Numbered from the stretch's first letter, positions 1 through 9,826 are shown. The stretch: 64,000 nucleotides of DNA from Oppiella nova (GCA_905397405.1 CAJPVJ010000002.1:143230-207229); one strand, 5' to 3'. The notes: generated by a model not told the origin, from the letters alone. Numbers and translations are program-made.

Positions 1-180
1 TTGCAAATGAATATCATTTGAAAGTTTATGTTTTATAGTATAAAGTACTTTATAAATAAGTTTAACTAAATAATAAATATGACTTAATCATTTGACTGTC
101 AAATTCAATCAGTATAATTCTAGCGCTGTTGGCTTGCGATAAGGATTTATGTAATTCAATTTTCAGAGCAACTGGTATGG

Positions 181-590
181 ATGCTCGTTGTAAAAATAAG
201 TAAGCCTGATAGGGAGAAAATTTTGGAAAACGATGAATTAATACAAGCAGCCCGTGAGTTAGTAAAACAAGCTGTTCCAGACTATGAACAAGCTTATAAA
301 TTATTGACCTTGCTTATAAACAAGGATCTCCAGAGGCAACTTATGCCATTGCAACATGGAATTTACATGGCGGTCATTTTTTGAAACAAGATTATGTCAA
401 AGGGACTAGATATCTAAAAAAAGCAACAAAAATGAAATGGCCATATGTGTTTAGCTTGAATACCGTTTATGCAATTGCTTTTGCACCAAAAGGAAGTATT
501 GAGTGGTTAAAATTATATTTTGTATTTCCAATTTTAGTAACCTTCTATTTGATGGCTTTATTCTTACTTAAGCTTAAAAATAAATTTTAA
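181..590 (+). pseudogene. Sel1-like repeat protein, frameshifted
   Basis: Two overlapping frames together read as one Sel1/TPR-like protein. The first frame (from ATG 181) carries about 40 residues of helical sequence ending in DYEQAYKL. The second frame, entered just after 299, continues with IDLAYKQGSPEATYAIATW and then GGHFLKQDYVKGTRYLKKA, a recognisable Sel1 pattern. A stop at 297-299 in the second frame means an indel near 297-302 is needed to join them. The protein ends with a hydrophobic stretch (LYFVFPILVTFYLMALFLL), probably a C-terminal membrane helix. No good Shine-Dalgarno precedes 181, so the true start may lie upstream. It could be a decayed gene or a sequencing error. Function unknown; Sel1 repeats usually mediate protein contacts. 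Confidence 0.5.
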
Positions 591-630
591 AGAGGAAATT
601 TTTGTGAGTGCTTAGAATGGAGGAAATAAT

Positions 631-960
631 ATGAAAAAATTAATCTTTTATGTCTTCTTTATAGCTGTATTAGGAATTATAACTGTTATAGGAACAAAGA
701 TACTTCATAGTGAACAAAATAAGCAATATATAGAAAAAATTTTTCGTGAAGATATTAAAGTACAGAATAAATTAGGAGAAATACGGAACTATAGAATACG
801 GAAAGTCGGAAAATTTTATGGTAATCCTCCCTATCAACAAGGCTATGATTATTATACTTTAAAGGTTAATGGTGAAAAGTCATCTGCTTTTATATATTTA
901 AAGCTTTATAAAAACAACAATGGAGAAATAGAAAGCTATAAAGTGGAAATGGATGAATAG
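631..960 (+). CDS. Hypothetical membrane-anchored protein
   Basis: A 109-residue protein with an N-terminal hydrophobic helix (residues 4-24) after MKK, followed by a charged soluble domain rich in Lys, Tyr and Asn. The helix has no clear signal peptidase or lipobox site, so I read it as a membrane anchor with an exported domain. GGAGG at 619-623 precedes the ATG at a suitable distance. It lies 40 bp downstream of the broken Sel1-like gene and may be co-transcribed with it. I do not recognise the family. Confidence 0.6.
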   Translation: MKKLIFYVFFIAVLGIITVIGTKILHSEQNKQYIEKIFREDIKVQNKLGEIRNYRIRKVGKFYGNPPYQQGYDYYTLKVNGEKSSAFIYLKLYKNNNGEIESYKVEMDE

Positions 961-1214
961 TAAAATAAATTTAATAAATTTTTTAATTAGATATTAAGTG
1001 TATTTTAAAAATAAATATTTAACTGTACTAATTTTTTTGATTTAAATTTCATCTAATAATTAAATTCTCATTTTGTGCTATTCATCACGCTTTTAATTTG
1101 GCTGATAAAAGATTATATAAGGCAAGCTGGAATTAAATTTAGAGAAATCAGATGTAGTATTTAGATATTTAAATTTTCTCTCTGCTTAATATAATCTTTA
1201 TCGAATCAGTATGT

Positions 1215-1496
1215 TTAGACACGAATCATACTTTTACTATTTATATCCTCCATCCAGTCATTTAAATCCAAATCGTTGGTAAATGAATGTTCACCATCAA
1301 TCTTAAAGACTAACAGAGAGTCATGAATGCTAATAATACTCGCTAAATGTTGGCGAATGATGTTGGCTTCATAGCTTGTGTTGATCAGCCAAGTGGAAGG
1401 GTTCACCCGAATTGAAGCATCATAGTCACAGATGAGCTTATGGACTTCATCTAAATGATGTACTTGTGAGGAATTTAGAATAATCAAATAATTCAT
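1215..1496 (-). CDS. Hypothetical 93-residue protein
   Basis: A small soluble protein beginning MNYLIILNSSQ. The start is set by a GGAGG motif lying inside an in-frame ATG 15 bases further upstream, so the second ATG is the better start. The alternation of strands and helices (YLIILN, then a His-rich helix, later DSLLVFKID) suggests a small alpha/beta fold of ferredoxin or Cas2/SinR type, but this is a guess from pattern only. It stands alone between AT-rich flanks. Function unknown. Confidence 0.55.
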   Translation of the reverse strand: MNYLIILNSSQVHHLDEVHKLICDYDASIRVNPSTWLINTSYEANIIRQHLASIISIHDSLLVFKIDGEHSFTNDLDLNDWMEDINSKSMIRV

Positions 1497-1770
1497 ATTA
1501 ACAACCTCCATAAAAGAGATTTAGACAAAATAACTTTTATTATGAAATGTGATAAGTATCACGATTTATTCAATCTAACATCAAAGTATTTTGATCAATT
1601 GAAAAAATGTCGGACAATCTAAAGCTGAATTTTGATGATGTGTTAGATTTTTTTATTGTATTGTTCAAGAAAATTCTTAGTGGTTATTCCTTTTGTTACA
1701 TAAAAAGCAATCAAAATTTTTAAATACTGGCTAAATTGAAGTATGATTAAGTTTAAAATATTTAAACAAT

Positions 1771-1797
1771 AAGCTCATCAAAAGATGGGCTTTTTTG
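1771..1797 (+). terminator. Rho-independent terminator
   Basis: The hairpin AAGCTCATC/GATGGGCTT (one G-U pair) with a 4-base loop is followed by a T run. No plus-strand gene ends nearby: 1497-1770 has no supported reading frame. The hairpin may therefore end a short non-coding RNA, or long read-through from upstream. Confidence 0.55.
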
Positions 1798-1834
1798 TCT
1801 TACCCTCTCTGTGTTATAAAGTTTGAGGCTTAAA

Positions 1835-2050
1835 ATGCTGGTTAAAATAGAAGATGGTTTTTACCTAAATTCACTGCATATTATCGCGATACATGTTTCT
1901 AAAGATATGATTACGCAAAATTTTTCTATAAGTATAGAATATACACCGCACAATCAAAATGCCAATGGCTTATATCATAAAAAGTGCCAGACCAAAGCTG
2001 AAGCGGATTTATTTTTGCAAACTCTACATCAGCAAATCGCGCAAATATAA
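1835..2050 (+). CDS. Hypothetical 71-residue protein
   Basis: A small protein starting MLVKIEDGFYLNSLHIIAIH. ATG 1835 is preceded by GAGG at 1825-1828, which is better placed than the in-frame TTG at 1823. The first half looks like beta strands and the end is helical (KAEADLFLQTLHQQIAQI). No signal peptide or membrane helix. Not recognised; compact proteins of this kind are common orphan genes in Acinetobacter. It sits just downstream of a terminator, so it probably has its own promoter. Confidence 0.5.
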   Translation: MLVKIEDGFYLNSLHIIAIHVSKDMITQNFSISIEYTPHNQNANGLYHKKCQTKAEADLFLQTLHQQIAQI

Positions 2051-2182
2051 ATTTAAATTTTTTAGTTGTTTTTTGCATTGAAATTAAAAGAAAAGGAATT
2101 CATTTTTTAAGCTATATTAGGCTCACAATTGAATGTATCGATAATGTGAAAATCACAATGATTGAACATTTTTGAGGTCAAA

Positions 2183-3178
2183 ATGCATAAACTAAAAATT
2201 CTTTTTTGTACACTTTCACTATTCACACTGTCTGCCTGCCAAAATGTGCAAAAAAATAACAAAATCATTGCCAAGGTATTTGATACTTCAACACATTTTC
2301 AACGCTATCTGATGGATAAACATGCGCCAGAGAATGTCATTGTTACCCATAATATAACTTACCAAGAACAACCAAAACTCAGTTTAGATCTCTATCAGCC
2401 AATAGATATTCAACAATTTGAAAAACGCCCAACAGTGATCTGGATTCATGGTGGTGGTTGGATTTCAGGTGCTAAAGATAATGCAAGAGGATATTTTAAA
2501 CTGCTCGCAGCACAAGGTTATAATGTTGTTTCTGTGCAATACCAATTTGCACCGCAAGCAATTTATCCAACGCAGTTGTATCAAATCAATAATGCACTAC
2601 GATTTATCCAGCAAAATGCAAAACAATACCATATAGACGCTCATCAATTATTTTTAGCAGGGGATTCGGCTGGGGCCAATTTAGCCAGCCATTATGCAGC
2701 GCTTCTCACTAACCCAAATTTTGCCAAAGAATCTGGATTTACAGCCTCGATTCAAACTTCACAACTTAAGGGTTTAATTCTGCATTGCGGAATTTATGAT
2801 ATGAATGCCTTTATCAATACAGCACCAGATGAAATCAAACTGATTGAATGGGGGGTAAATAACCTTGTTCAAGCTTATACAGGTAATCAAAAAGACAATC
2901 CTGAATATTTAAAACGTTTATCACCTATACAACATCTTACCAAGGATTATCCGCCTGTATTTATAAGTGGGGGGAATAAAGATTTTCTCACAGATACGCA
3001 GTCCATTCCTTTTGTAAAAGCTTTGCAAGAAAAGCAAATCCCTGTTCAAGCTGTTTTCTACCCTGAATCAAAAGAATGGTTGGTCCATGAATATCAATTT
3101 TTCTTGGGCAAAAAGGCGAGTCAGCAAACATTTGATCAAACTATTTTGTTTTTGAAGAAAAATGTTGATTCAAAATAA
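2183..3178 (+). CDS. Lipoprotein alpha/beta hydrolase (esterase)
   Basis: A 331-residue secreted esterase. Residues 1-19 are a lipoprotein signal with lipobox LSAC, so the mature protein should be lipid-anchored facing the periplasm or outside. The hydrolase fold shows the oxyanion-hole motif HGGGW and the nucleophile elbow GDSAGAN, both typical of the hormone-sensitive-lipase/carboxylesterase group. A plausible acid lies in the GGNKDFLTDT segment and the catalytic His in VHEYQFF near the C-terminus. ATG 2183 is preceded by GAGG at 2174-2177; an in-frame TTG at 2162 lacks such a site. It is probably monocistronic. The substrate cannot be told; a short-chain ester is the usual choice. Confidence 0.8.
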   Translation: MHKLKILFCTLSLFTLSACQNVQKNNKIIAKVFDTSTHFQRYLMDKHAPENVIVTHNITYQEQPKLSLDLYQPIDIQQFEKRPTVIWIHGGGWISGAKDNARGYFKLLAAQGYNVVSVQYQFAPQAIYPTQLYQINNALRFIQQNAKQYHIDAHQLFLAGDSAGANLASHYAALLTNPNFAKESGFTASIQTSQLKGLILHCGIYDMNAFINTAPDEIKLIEWGVNNLVQAYTGNQKDNPEYLKRLSPIQHLTKDYPPVFISGGNKDFLTDTQSIPFVKALQEKQIPVQAVFYPESKEWLVHEYQFFLGKKASQQTFDQTILFLKKNVDSK

Positions 3179-3255
3179 ACTCAAAAAATAATGATTTAAA
3201 CTGAATTGTCATAAAAGCATGTTATAAAAAATAAAATTGTAGTGAGAAATGAAAG

Positions 3256-3480
3256 ATGGAAATCAGTGTAAAGCAAATCAACAAGCGTATAGATGAATTT
3301 CAAGAGTCAAGTAAGAAAGCATCAACTTTAGAAATTGGCTATAAAACTTATGCTAAGTTAATGAATGAAGATAAATTTGCAGACGCACTCAAGAAAGATC
3401 CAAACAACACAATGGTTCGCTACTACAAAGATATAAAAATTAAATTGGTCACAGAAAAACACCATTTTGAGGTGAAATAA
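3256..3480 (+). CDS. Hypothetical 74-residue protein
   Basis: A small, highly charged, Lys-rich protein (MEISVKQINKRIDEFQESS) predicted to be mainly helical, without membrane segments. A purine-rich stretch (GAAAG) lies directly before the ATG, and a terminator hairpin follows 30 bases after the stop. That makes a complete one-gene transcription unit. I do not recognise the family. Confidence 0.5.
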   Translation: MEISVKQINKRIDEFQESSKKASTLEIGYKTYAKLMNEDKFADALKKDPNNTMVRYYKDIKIKLVTEKHHFEVK

Positions 3481-3506
3481 GCCTTTTAATAAATAGAATA
3501 ACAATT

Positions 3507-3547
3507 TTTAAAATTTACAACTCAAGGAATGAGTGTAAATTTTTTTA
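3507..3547 (+). terminator. Rho-independent terminator
   Basis: A stem of AAATTTACA with CTC paired to GAG and TGTAAATTT is followed by a run of T. It lies directly after the 74-residue gene and should end its transcript. Confidence 0.55.
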
Positions 3548-4074
3548 TCATATTGCATGAGAAAAAGTAATATATCTTTTAAACACTTACTTGATCCTAT
3601 AGTGATCACTTTTGCCTGTTAAAATCAAAATTTAGTACATATAAAACATTGATATATGCTCTTATTGTTAAACACAACTTGTAACAAATCCCGATAAATC
3701 CTTTGTTTTTTATTCACATTTTTTGGATGGTGTATCTAAATGTTTCATTTTTTTGATTTTTTTATCATGTGTTTAAAACATTAAAAACATATTTTGTTAA
3801 GATAATCTAATGAGTTTTAATGCTTTCTAATCAATAGGGTGGTGGTCTGATTATTGTGATATTGTTATCAAAATCTACAGAATAACTGAATAAAAACAAC
3901 TATATGAGAATACTTATCATTTATAATGAATCTTTTTAATATCTATTCATGCTGTAAAAGTAGACGTTTAGACTCATTTTTTAAGTGTTTTTTAATTTAA
4001 TCAGGCTTAATGATCTTACAAATTGTGACAAAATATATTAGAATAAATGCTGGTTTATTTTGTGACGAAAAATA
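3548..4074. other. AT-rich stretch without a visible gene
   Basis: About 530 bases with no supported reading frame on either strand. The region is AT-rich with many T tracts and no convincing repeat. It precedes the small membrane protein gene at 4075 and probably contains its promoter, but I cannot pick one with confidence. Confidence 0.4.
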
Positions 4075-4188
4075 ATGGAAATTTTAAACTTTATAAAGAG
4101 TTTCAACACGGTAAACACTTATTTAATTTTGGCGATAATTGCCTTGTTGTTTATAATTTCATTTTTCTACTTTATTCACCCAACCTGA
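4075..4188 (+). CDS. Candidate 37-residue single-pass membrane protein
   Basis: A short frame starting MEILNFIKSFNTVNTY has one long hydrophobic helix at about residues 17-34 (LILAIIALLFIISFFYFI) and ends HPT. No strong Shine-Dalgarno is visible. The frame is followed 21 bases after its stop by a rho-independent hairpin, so a transcript ending here is likely. Small membrane proteins of this size often tune larger membrane complexes, but nothing shows the partner. It could also be a non-coding RNA with a chance frame. Confidence 0.4.
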   Translation: MEILNFIKSFNTVNTYLILAIIALLFIISFFYFIHPT

Positions 4189-4208
4189 TTAAGTAGAAAA
4201 TTGAAGAA

Positions 4209-4246
4209 AAGAGGCGAGTATCATATTGATAACTCGTCTTTTTTTA
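4209..4246 (+). terminator. Rho-independent terminator
   Basis: The imperfect stem AGGCGAGTATC/GATAACTCGTCT is followed by seven T. It ends the transcript covering the 37-residue membrane protein. Confidence 0.65.
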
Positions 4247-4349
4247 TAAAAATAGTTTTTATCAAAGTGATGTTGCTTTTTATTCATCAAATTTAATGCG
4301 TGAGATTTCGAATAGTTATAGATTGTATTAAAAATTGAATTTATATAAC

Positions 4350-4367
4350 ATACCAACCAAATGGTAT
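4350..4367. promoter_or_regulatory. Probable operator upstream of SMR pump
   Basis: A perfect inverted repeat, ATACCA-N6-TGGTAT, lies just downstream of a plausible -10 (TATAAC, 4344-4349). It overlaps an alternative ATG at 4361. TetR-type repressors bind such palindromes, and a TetR gene lies immediately downstream of the pump, so this is probably its autoregulatory operator. The role is inferred. Confidence 0.5.
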
Positions 4368-4381
4368 CTTTTGATGAATTT

Positions 4382-4726
4382 ATGAATTCTATTGTTTTTG
4401 CCTATAGTTTGTTGGCGGTCGCTATCATCGCTGAAGTAACAGGTTCAACATTCTTAGTGAAATCGCAAGGCTTCACAAAGTTAGTCCCGAGTTTACTGGT
4501 GGTATTTTTTTATGTGATTTCTTTCTATTTACTGTCTCAAGTGATTAAAACAATTCCATTGGGTATTGCTTATGCAATTTGGGCTGGTGTTGGTATTATC
4601 CTCACTGCTTTGGTAGGTTACTTCATTTTCAAACAAAGCTTAGACTTTGCTGCAATTGCAGGTATTGGATTAATTATTTCAGGTGTATTAGTGATTAACT
4701 TATTTTCAACATCAGCAGGACATTGA
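4382..4726 (+). CDS. Small multidrug resistance (SMR) efflux protein
   Basis: A 114-residue, four-helix transporter of the EmrE/AbeS type, which exchanges cationic drugs or quaternary ammonium compounds for protons as a dimer in the inner membrane. The essential helix-1 glutamate is E18 in AIIAEVTGST. The family motifs KSQGF, IPLGIAYAIWAGVGI and the helix-4 segment GLIISGVLVIN are all present. I chose ATG 4382 because it aligns with the EmrE start and the upstream ATG 4361 falls inside the operator palindrome; the Shine-Dalgarno is weak either way. A TetR regulator follows 29 bases downstream and is probably in the same operon. Confidence 0.8.
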   Translation: MNSIVFAYSLLAVAIIAEVTGSTFLVKSQGFTKLVPSLLVVFFYVISFYLLSQVIKTIPLGIAYAIWAGVGIILTALVGYFIFKQSLDFAAIAGIGLIISGVLVINLFSTSAGH

Positions 4727-4755
4727 TAAAAGCACGAAGCAGGTAAGATTTGAGT

Positions 4756-5322
4756 ATGGATAAAATTGTAGAAAATGCTTATCAACGCAAAAAAGATCCT
4801 GAAGGTGTTAAAAAATTAATTTTAGCTAACACGATGAGTTTAGTTGCTGAACATGGTGTAAATGGCGTATCTATACAAAGTATTGCAACGCGTTCAGGTG
4901 TAACTAAAGGTGGTGTATTTCATCATTTTGCCAATAAACAAGTTTTGATTGAGGCTATGTTGGAAGAGTTGATCCAACAACTGGACCAGCAAGTCAGCCT
5001 AGCAATTGAAAAAGATCCAGTTACTTATGGCTGTTTTACTCGCGCATATATTGATGTCACCTTAAGTTCTTCATTTGGGGTCAACACGGTATGGAGTGCT
5101 TTAAGCATGACATTGATGACAGATAAATCTTATAGTGAGAAGTGGGACCAATGGCTGAAACGGCGATTGTCTCAACATGCTGAAACGGATGATTCTGCCA
5201 CATTAAAAATATTACGTTATGCAGCGGATGGGGCATGGTTTGTTGAAAGCCTCTCCCCAAAAATGCAAGATGATTATGAGGAAATTAAACAGGAATTATT
5301 GTTAAGAACTTATCCTGAATAG
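4756..5322 (+). CDS. TetR-family transcriptional regulator
   Basis: A 188-residue regulator. The N-terminal helix-turn-helix is clear at about residues 25-65 (GVNGVSIQSIATRSGVTKGG then VFHHFANKQVLIEAM). The C-terminal region is an all-helical ligand-binding and dimerisation domain of the usual length. ATG 4756 is preceded by AGGT at 4741-4744; an in-frame TTG two codons earlier is less likely. Its position behind the SMR pump suggests that it represses that pump and itself until a substrate binds. The inverted repeat at 4350-4367 is its likely site. Confidence 0.8.
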   Translation: MDKIVENAYQRKKDPEGVKKLILANTMSLVAEHGVNGVSIQSIATRSGVTKGGVFHHFANKQVLIEAMLEELIQQLDQQVSLAIEKDPVTYGCFTRAYIDVTLSSSFGVNTVWSALSMTLMTDKSYSEKWDQWLKRRLSQHAETDDSATLKILRYAADGAWFVESLSPKMQDDYEEIKQELLLRTYPE

Positions 5323-5373
5323 TGATTCATTTGCTCTGCTTTGTAAGCAAAACCAATAGCTACAGACCAAAAT

Positions 5374-5404
5374 AAAAAAACCAAGCCAAATGATATTGGC
5401 TTGG
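5374..5404 (-). terminator. Terminator of putA
   Basis: The stem CCAAGCCAA/TTGGCTTGG, read on the minus strand, is followed by a run of seven T. It lies 46 bases past the putA stop codon. Confidence 0.7.
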
Positions 5405-5449
5405 AATGGAAAACTTTCTTTAAACTAGGTTAAATCATTGCTTTATGAT

Positions 5450-8400
5450 TTATTCACTGCCTAAAGTCATTAAACTTGCATTTCCGCCTGCAGCCGCAGT
5501 ATTGATACTGATTGCACGTTCAATAAGTAATGGTGCAAGTGGAATAATTGTATTGGCATCCGCTAAATGAGTTATGCCAACAATTGCACCTTCACGTTGC
5601 GCAATCAGAGTTTGTAATTCTTTTAGACCAGCACCTTGATGTAAAACAGCATCAAACTCTCCAACAGCCACATCATTGATCATCGAAAATTTTTGTTGCA
5701 ACGCTTTTGGCATACTTTGAATCATTTTTAAAGCAATCGCATCGTCACTTAAAATACAGACTTGCGCATTGAGAGACAAAATTGCATTAAATTGATTCAG
5801 CAAAGCCTGTTCTTGTTCTGCGATTGCCAATATCCGATGACGTGATACAACATGATATTGATTCAATTCACCTGTTGGACCTGGAAGCTCATATAAGGCA
5901 AGCGGTGATTGATACTGATGCATAGCCCATTGCGAATGATGCTGTTTTGCCCAAGTGTGAAATTCTGTTTGAATCTCAGATGGTTTTAGATTGAGCTGTT
6001 CCGAAATATTTTTTACAGTACCAAAAGGGCGATTGGGTAGGGCTGTATGCTGCATTAATTTATATAAATAAATCGGACCACCAGCTTTAGGCCCTGTTCC
6101 TGACAAACCTTCACCACCAAAAGGTTGTACGCCTACAACGGCACCTACAATGTTACGGTTAATATATAAGTTACCCACTTCCGCATGTTCAATGGTGGTT
6201 TGAATAGTTTCATCGATACGTGTATGTAAACCCATGGTTAGGCCATATCCTTTTGCATTGATATGTTCTAACAATTGCTTTAATTCACCATATTTATAGG
6301 TAATGACATGCAATACAGGTCCAAAAACTTCACGTTTTAAATCATTCAGATTTGGAAGTTCAATCACCGTCGGGACAATAAATGTGCCTGCATTTAGATC
6401 AGATGTTGGTGTTTCATAAGCAAGTTGATGTATTGCATAGCCCTTGCTACGCATCATTTCGATATGCTTTTCAATATTTTGCTTCGCTTCACCATCAATC
6501 ACAGGGCCTATATCTGTTTTAAGCAAAATAGGTTGTCCAATGTTGAGCTGTTGCATGGCACCTTTAAGCATCTTAATCAAGGTTGCTGCATTGTCTTCTT
6601 GAACACACAATACACGGAGGGCAGAACAACGTTGACCAGCACTATCAAATGCTGAGTTTACTGCATCGATCACAACTTGTTCCGTCAGCGCAGAAGAATC
6701 TACGATCATCGCATTTTGACCACCTGTTTCAGCAATCAACGGAATCGGTTGACCTGTTGGGCTTAGACGTTGTGCAACGGTTTTTTGTAAAATCTTAGCA
6801 ACTTCAGTGGAACCTGTGAACATAATGCCTTGAATACGTTCATCTTGGCTGAGTTTTGCCCCGACTGTTTCACCACGACCAGGAAGTAATTGTACAACTG
6901 ATTTTGGAATTCCTGCTTCCCATAAGATTTGAATCGCTTGCGCTGCAATTAATGGGGTTTGTTCAGCAGGTTTAGCAATTACGGTATTTCCTGCAACAAG
7001 TGCTGCCGAAATTTGTCCAGTAAAAATTGCAAGCGGGAAGTTCCAAGGGCTGATACATAAAATTGTACCCAGTGGGCTGAGTGTGCGATTTTCCTCAATG
7101 CTTTGCATTTGTGCTGCATAGTATCTAAGGAAATCAACGGCTTCACGTACTTCAGCAATACCATTACTATAAGTTTTACCACTTTCACGGCACAGTAAAA
7201 CCATCAGCTCCTGAATACGCGATTCCATAATCGTAGCAGCTTTGAGCAATAACTCTGCACGAAAATCTTGAGATGCATTTTTCCAATTTTCAAAAGCTTG
7301 ATGAGCGTTATCTAAGGCCAAATCGACTTGTGCTGTTTCTGCTTCGATCACATAACCAACTAGATCTGAATGATCAGCTGGATTACGGATTTCTTGCGAA
7401 TTTATTTCAGCTAAGTCTTGTAAATCAAGCTGATCGACAAGGCTATAACTGTTCCACTGGTGTTTTAAATAGTGTTGAACAGTTTGATTTAAATCTTGTA
7501 ATTTACTGTCATCAGCTAAGTCTAAACCTTGAGAGTTTTGGCGTATGCCTTGATATAAATCATGAGGAAGCGGAATAGCAGGGTGTTTTAACCCGACTGC
7601 GTGCTCTTTTTCTGCAGTATGTAAAATCTCTTGAACTGGGTTTTCAATCAAGTCTTCAATTTTAATATTTTTATCTGCAATACGGTTAACAAATGAGGTA
7701 TTCGCACCATTTTCCAATAAACGTCGAACCAGATAGGCCAATAAGGTTTCGTGATTACCGACAGGCGCATAAATACGACATGGAATCCCTAATTTCTGAT
7801 CTGAAACCTTGCCTACCACTTGTTCATAAAGTGGTTCACCCATGCCATGTAAGCATTGGAATTCATATTGACCAAGATAATATTTTTGTGGATCTGCTAA
7901 CTCATAAATAGTGGCAAGTGTTTGCGCATTATGTGTTGCAAATTGCGGATACACCTGATCAGGCGCAGCCAATAGTTTTTTTGCACAAGCAATATAAGAC
8001 AAATCTGTATGCACTTTACGGGTAAAGACTGGGTAGTCAGACATACCGTCAATTTGTGCTTTTTTGATTTCACTGTCCCAGTAAGCACCTTTGACCAGAC
8101 GAATCATTAAACGTTTTTGACTACGTTTTGCCAGATCAATAATATAATCCACCACATAGAAACAACGCTTTTGATAGGCTTGGATCACAAAGCCTATACC
8201 TTTCCAGTTTGCCAGTTGTGGCTCAAAGCATAAACGCTCAAGTAATTCTAAAGACAGCTCTAAACGATCCGCTTCTTCTGCATCAATATTGAGACCAATA
8301 TCATAGGTTTTAGCTAAAAGTGCTAAATTTAAAATACGAGGATAAAGTTCATGATGCACACGTTCGGTTTGAGAACGTTGATAACGTGGATGTAAAGCCG

Positions 8401-9205
8401 AAAGTTTAATTGAAATTCCAGGGCCGGTATAAACATCTTTACCTTCAGACGCTTTACCTATGGCATGAATCGCTTGTGTATAGTCTTCGAAATAGCGATC
8501 TGCATCGTGTTCAGTCAGTGCTGCTTCACCAAGCATGTCATAAGAATAACGGAAACCTTTGTCTTCAAGAGTTTTGGCATTGTCCAAAGCCTCTTCAATG
8601 GTTTCACCAGTAACAAACTGTTCACCCATCATACGCATTGCTGCATCAACTGCTTTACGGATGATGCCTTTACCCGTACGTGCTAAGAGCGAAGTGAGGA
8701 TCCCCGAAAGGCTGGTTTGTTTAGGTGTTTCCATCAGTTTGCCAGTCAGCATGAGTCCCCATGCAGCAGCATTAACAAACATGAGATTACTTTGGCCTAA
8801 ATGATCTTTCCAGTTACCTTGATTAATTTTATCGCGAATCAATAAGTCTCGGGTCGCACTATCAGGGATACGTAACAAGGCTTCAGCCAAGCACATCAAT
8901 GCGATGCCTTCTTGTGAAGACAATGAAAACTCTTGCAGCAGACCTTGTACGATACCTGCTTTGCCTGACGAACTTTTACGGTCACGTAAGCTATGCGCTA
9001 AGTTAAATGCAATGTCATAAATTTTCTGATTCATTTCTTCAGAAATTTGAGTGTGCTCAAGTAAGTTTTCAACGCATTCCGATTCAGTACGACGCCACGC
9101 ATGATTGATTTCTTCTTCAAAATCAGTTTTGTCTTTAAATTCGGTAATGTAATCCAAACTTGGAAGTAGGTTTGCATTTAAAACTTGAGGTGAATCCATA
9201 TTCAT
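5450..9205 (-). CDS. putA: Bifunctional proline dehydrogenase / glutamate-semialdehyde dehydrogenase
   Basis: A 1251-residue PutA that oxidises proline to P5C with FAD and then glutamate semialdehyde to glutamate with NAD+. The PRODH barrel occupies roughly residues 150-560, with the active-site segments [22 protein letters not shown] and FQCLHGMGE. The aldehyde dehydrogenase domain follows, with the general-base Glu in AETGGQNAM and the nucleophilic Cys in [12 protein letters not shown]-terminal extension conserved in long PutAs closes the protein. The N-terminus lacks the ribbon-helix-helix DNA-binding domain of E. coli PutA, so this form is not expected to repress its own gene; the divergent Lrp-type gene probably does that job. 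ATG 9205 follows AGGA with good spacing; the TTG two codons upstream is less likely. Confidence 0.95.
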   Translation of the reverse strand: MNMDSPQVLNANLLPSLDYITEFKDKTDFEEEINHAWRRTESECVENLLEHTQISEEMNQKIYDIAFNLAHSLRDRKSSSGKAGIVQGLLQEFSLSSQEGIALMCLAEALLRIPDSATRDLLIRDKINQGNWKDHLGQSNLMFVNAAAWGLMLTGKLMETPKQTSLSGILTSLLARTGKGIIRKAVDAAMRMMGEQFVTGETIEEALDNAKTLEDKGFRYSYDMLGEAALTEHDADRYFEDYTQAIHAIGKASEGKDVYTGPGISIKLSALHPRYQRSQTERVHHELYPRILNLALLAKTYDIGLNIDAEEADRLELSLELLERLCFEPQLANWKGIGFVIQAYQKRCFYVVDYIIDLAKRSQKRLMIRLVKGAYWDSEIKKAQIDGMSDYPVFTRKVHTDLSYIACAKKLLAAPDQVYPQFATHNAQTLATIYELADPQKYYLGQYEFQCLHGMGEPLYEQVVGKVSDQKLGIPCRIYAPVGNHETLLAYLVRRLLENGANTSFVNRIADKNIKIEDLIENPVQEILHTAEKEHAVGLKHPAIPLPHDLYQGIRQNSQGLDLADDSKLQDLNQTVQHYLKHQWNSYSLVDQLDLQDLAEINSQEIRNPADHSDLVGYVIEAETAQVDLALDNAHQAFENWKNASQDFRAELLLKAATIMESRIQELMVLLCRESGKTYSNGIAEVREAVDFLRYYAAQMQSIEENRTLSPLGTILCISPWNFPLAIFTGQISAALVAGNTVIAKPAEQTPLIAAQAIQILWEAGIPKSVVQLLPGRGETVGAKLSQDERIQGIMFTGSTEVAKILQKTVAQRLSPTGQPIPLIAETGGQNAMIVDSSALTEQVVIDAVNSAFDSAGQRCSALRVLCVQEDNAATLIKMLKGAMQQLNIGQPILLKTDIGPVIDGEAKQNIEKHIEMMRSKGYAIHQLAYETPTSDLNAGTFIVPTVIELPNLNDLKREVFGPVLHVITYKYGELKQLLEHINAKGYGLTMGLHTRIDETIQTTIEHAEVGNLYINRNIVGAVVGVQPFGGEGLSGTGPKAGGPIYLYKLMQHTALPNRPFGTVKNISEQLNLKPSEIQTEFHTWAKQHHSQWAMHQYQSPLALYELPGPTGELNQYHVVSRHRILAIAEQEQALLNQFNAILSLNAQVCILSDDAIALKMIQSMPKALQQKFSMINDVAVGEFDAVLHQGAGLKELQTLIAQREGAIVGITHLADANTIIPLAPLLIERAISINTAAAGGNASLMTLGSE

Positions 9206-9325
9206 TGTCAACGTCCTGTGACTAGCAAATATTTTTGTTGAGCAGATGGGTTTATATAATTTATGATTACAGAATATTTAGTGAATAACTCACTATAATT
9301 TGAATAATATTTAGAGAATTATTCT
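9206..9325. promoter_or_regulatory. putA / Lrp-type regulator divergent promoter region
   Basis: A 120-base AT-rich divergent spacer. It contains near-repeats of GAATATTTAG (about 9272 and 9302) and a good plus-strand -10, TATAAT, at 9294-9299. The repeated AT-rich boxes are what one expects for an Lrp/AsnC-type regulator acting on putA, but no site is proven. Confidence 0.4.
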
Positions 9326-9823
9326 ATGGAAAGTGCTTATTTAAGCTTGGATCGTATAGATATTCGGATTTTGGATATTTTGCAAAAAGATGGAAAAATT
9401 TCCAATATTAAGTTGGCTGAAAAAGTTAATTTATCTCCAACAGCCGCGCTTGCTCGGGTGCAGAAATTGACAGGTGAAGGATTTATTTTGGGCTATGAAG
9501 CAAAACTAAATCCGAAAATGTTAGGCGCTAATTTTGTGGTATTTGTTGAGATTCTTTTAGACAAAACTACACCCAATGCTTTGGATGCTTTTTCAGATGC
9601 AATCGTACAATATCCAGAAATTATGGCATGTCATATGATTAGTGGTGGTTTTGATTTTTTAGTGAAAATTCGGTGTGCAGATATGGAGGAGTTCCGTCGT
9701 ATTTCAGGGCAGGTCCTGTGGCAATTGCCTGGGGTAAAGGAAACGCGTAGTTATCCAGTGATGGAAGTGATTAAAGACAGTTCACAATTACATTTAAATT
9801 TTAAAGCGAAAGTAAAGAAATAG
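9326..9823 (+). CDS. putR: Lrp/AsnC-family regulator, probable proline-responsive activator of putA
   Basis: A 165-residue Lrp-type protein: a winged helix-turn-helix at about residues 8-60 (LDRIDIRILDILQKDGKISN, then LAEKVNLSPTAALARVQKLT), followed by a RAM ligand-binding domain with MISGGFDFLVKI. It is transcribed divergently from putA, next to putP. In other proteobacteria this arrangement belongs to PutR/BkdR-like regulators that activate proline catabolism when proline is present. The symbol is assigned by context, not by sequence identity. Length is normal for the family. Confidence 0.75.
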   Translation: MESAYLSLDRIDIRILDILQKDGKISNIKLAEKVNLSPTAALARVQKLTGEGFILGYEAKLNPKMLGANFVVFVEILLDKTTPNALDAFSDAIVQYPEIMACHMISGGFDFLVKIRCADMEEFRRISGQVLWQLPGVKETRSYPVMEVIKDSSQLHLNFKAKVKK

Positions 9824-9826
9824 AAA

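Noticed and set aside
6425-8804. Several plus-strand and minus-strand frames of 60-100 codons within putA
   Set aside because: They are shadows of the putA reading frame without ribosome sites or family motifs.
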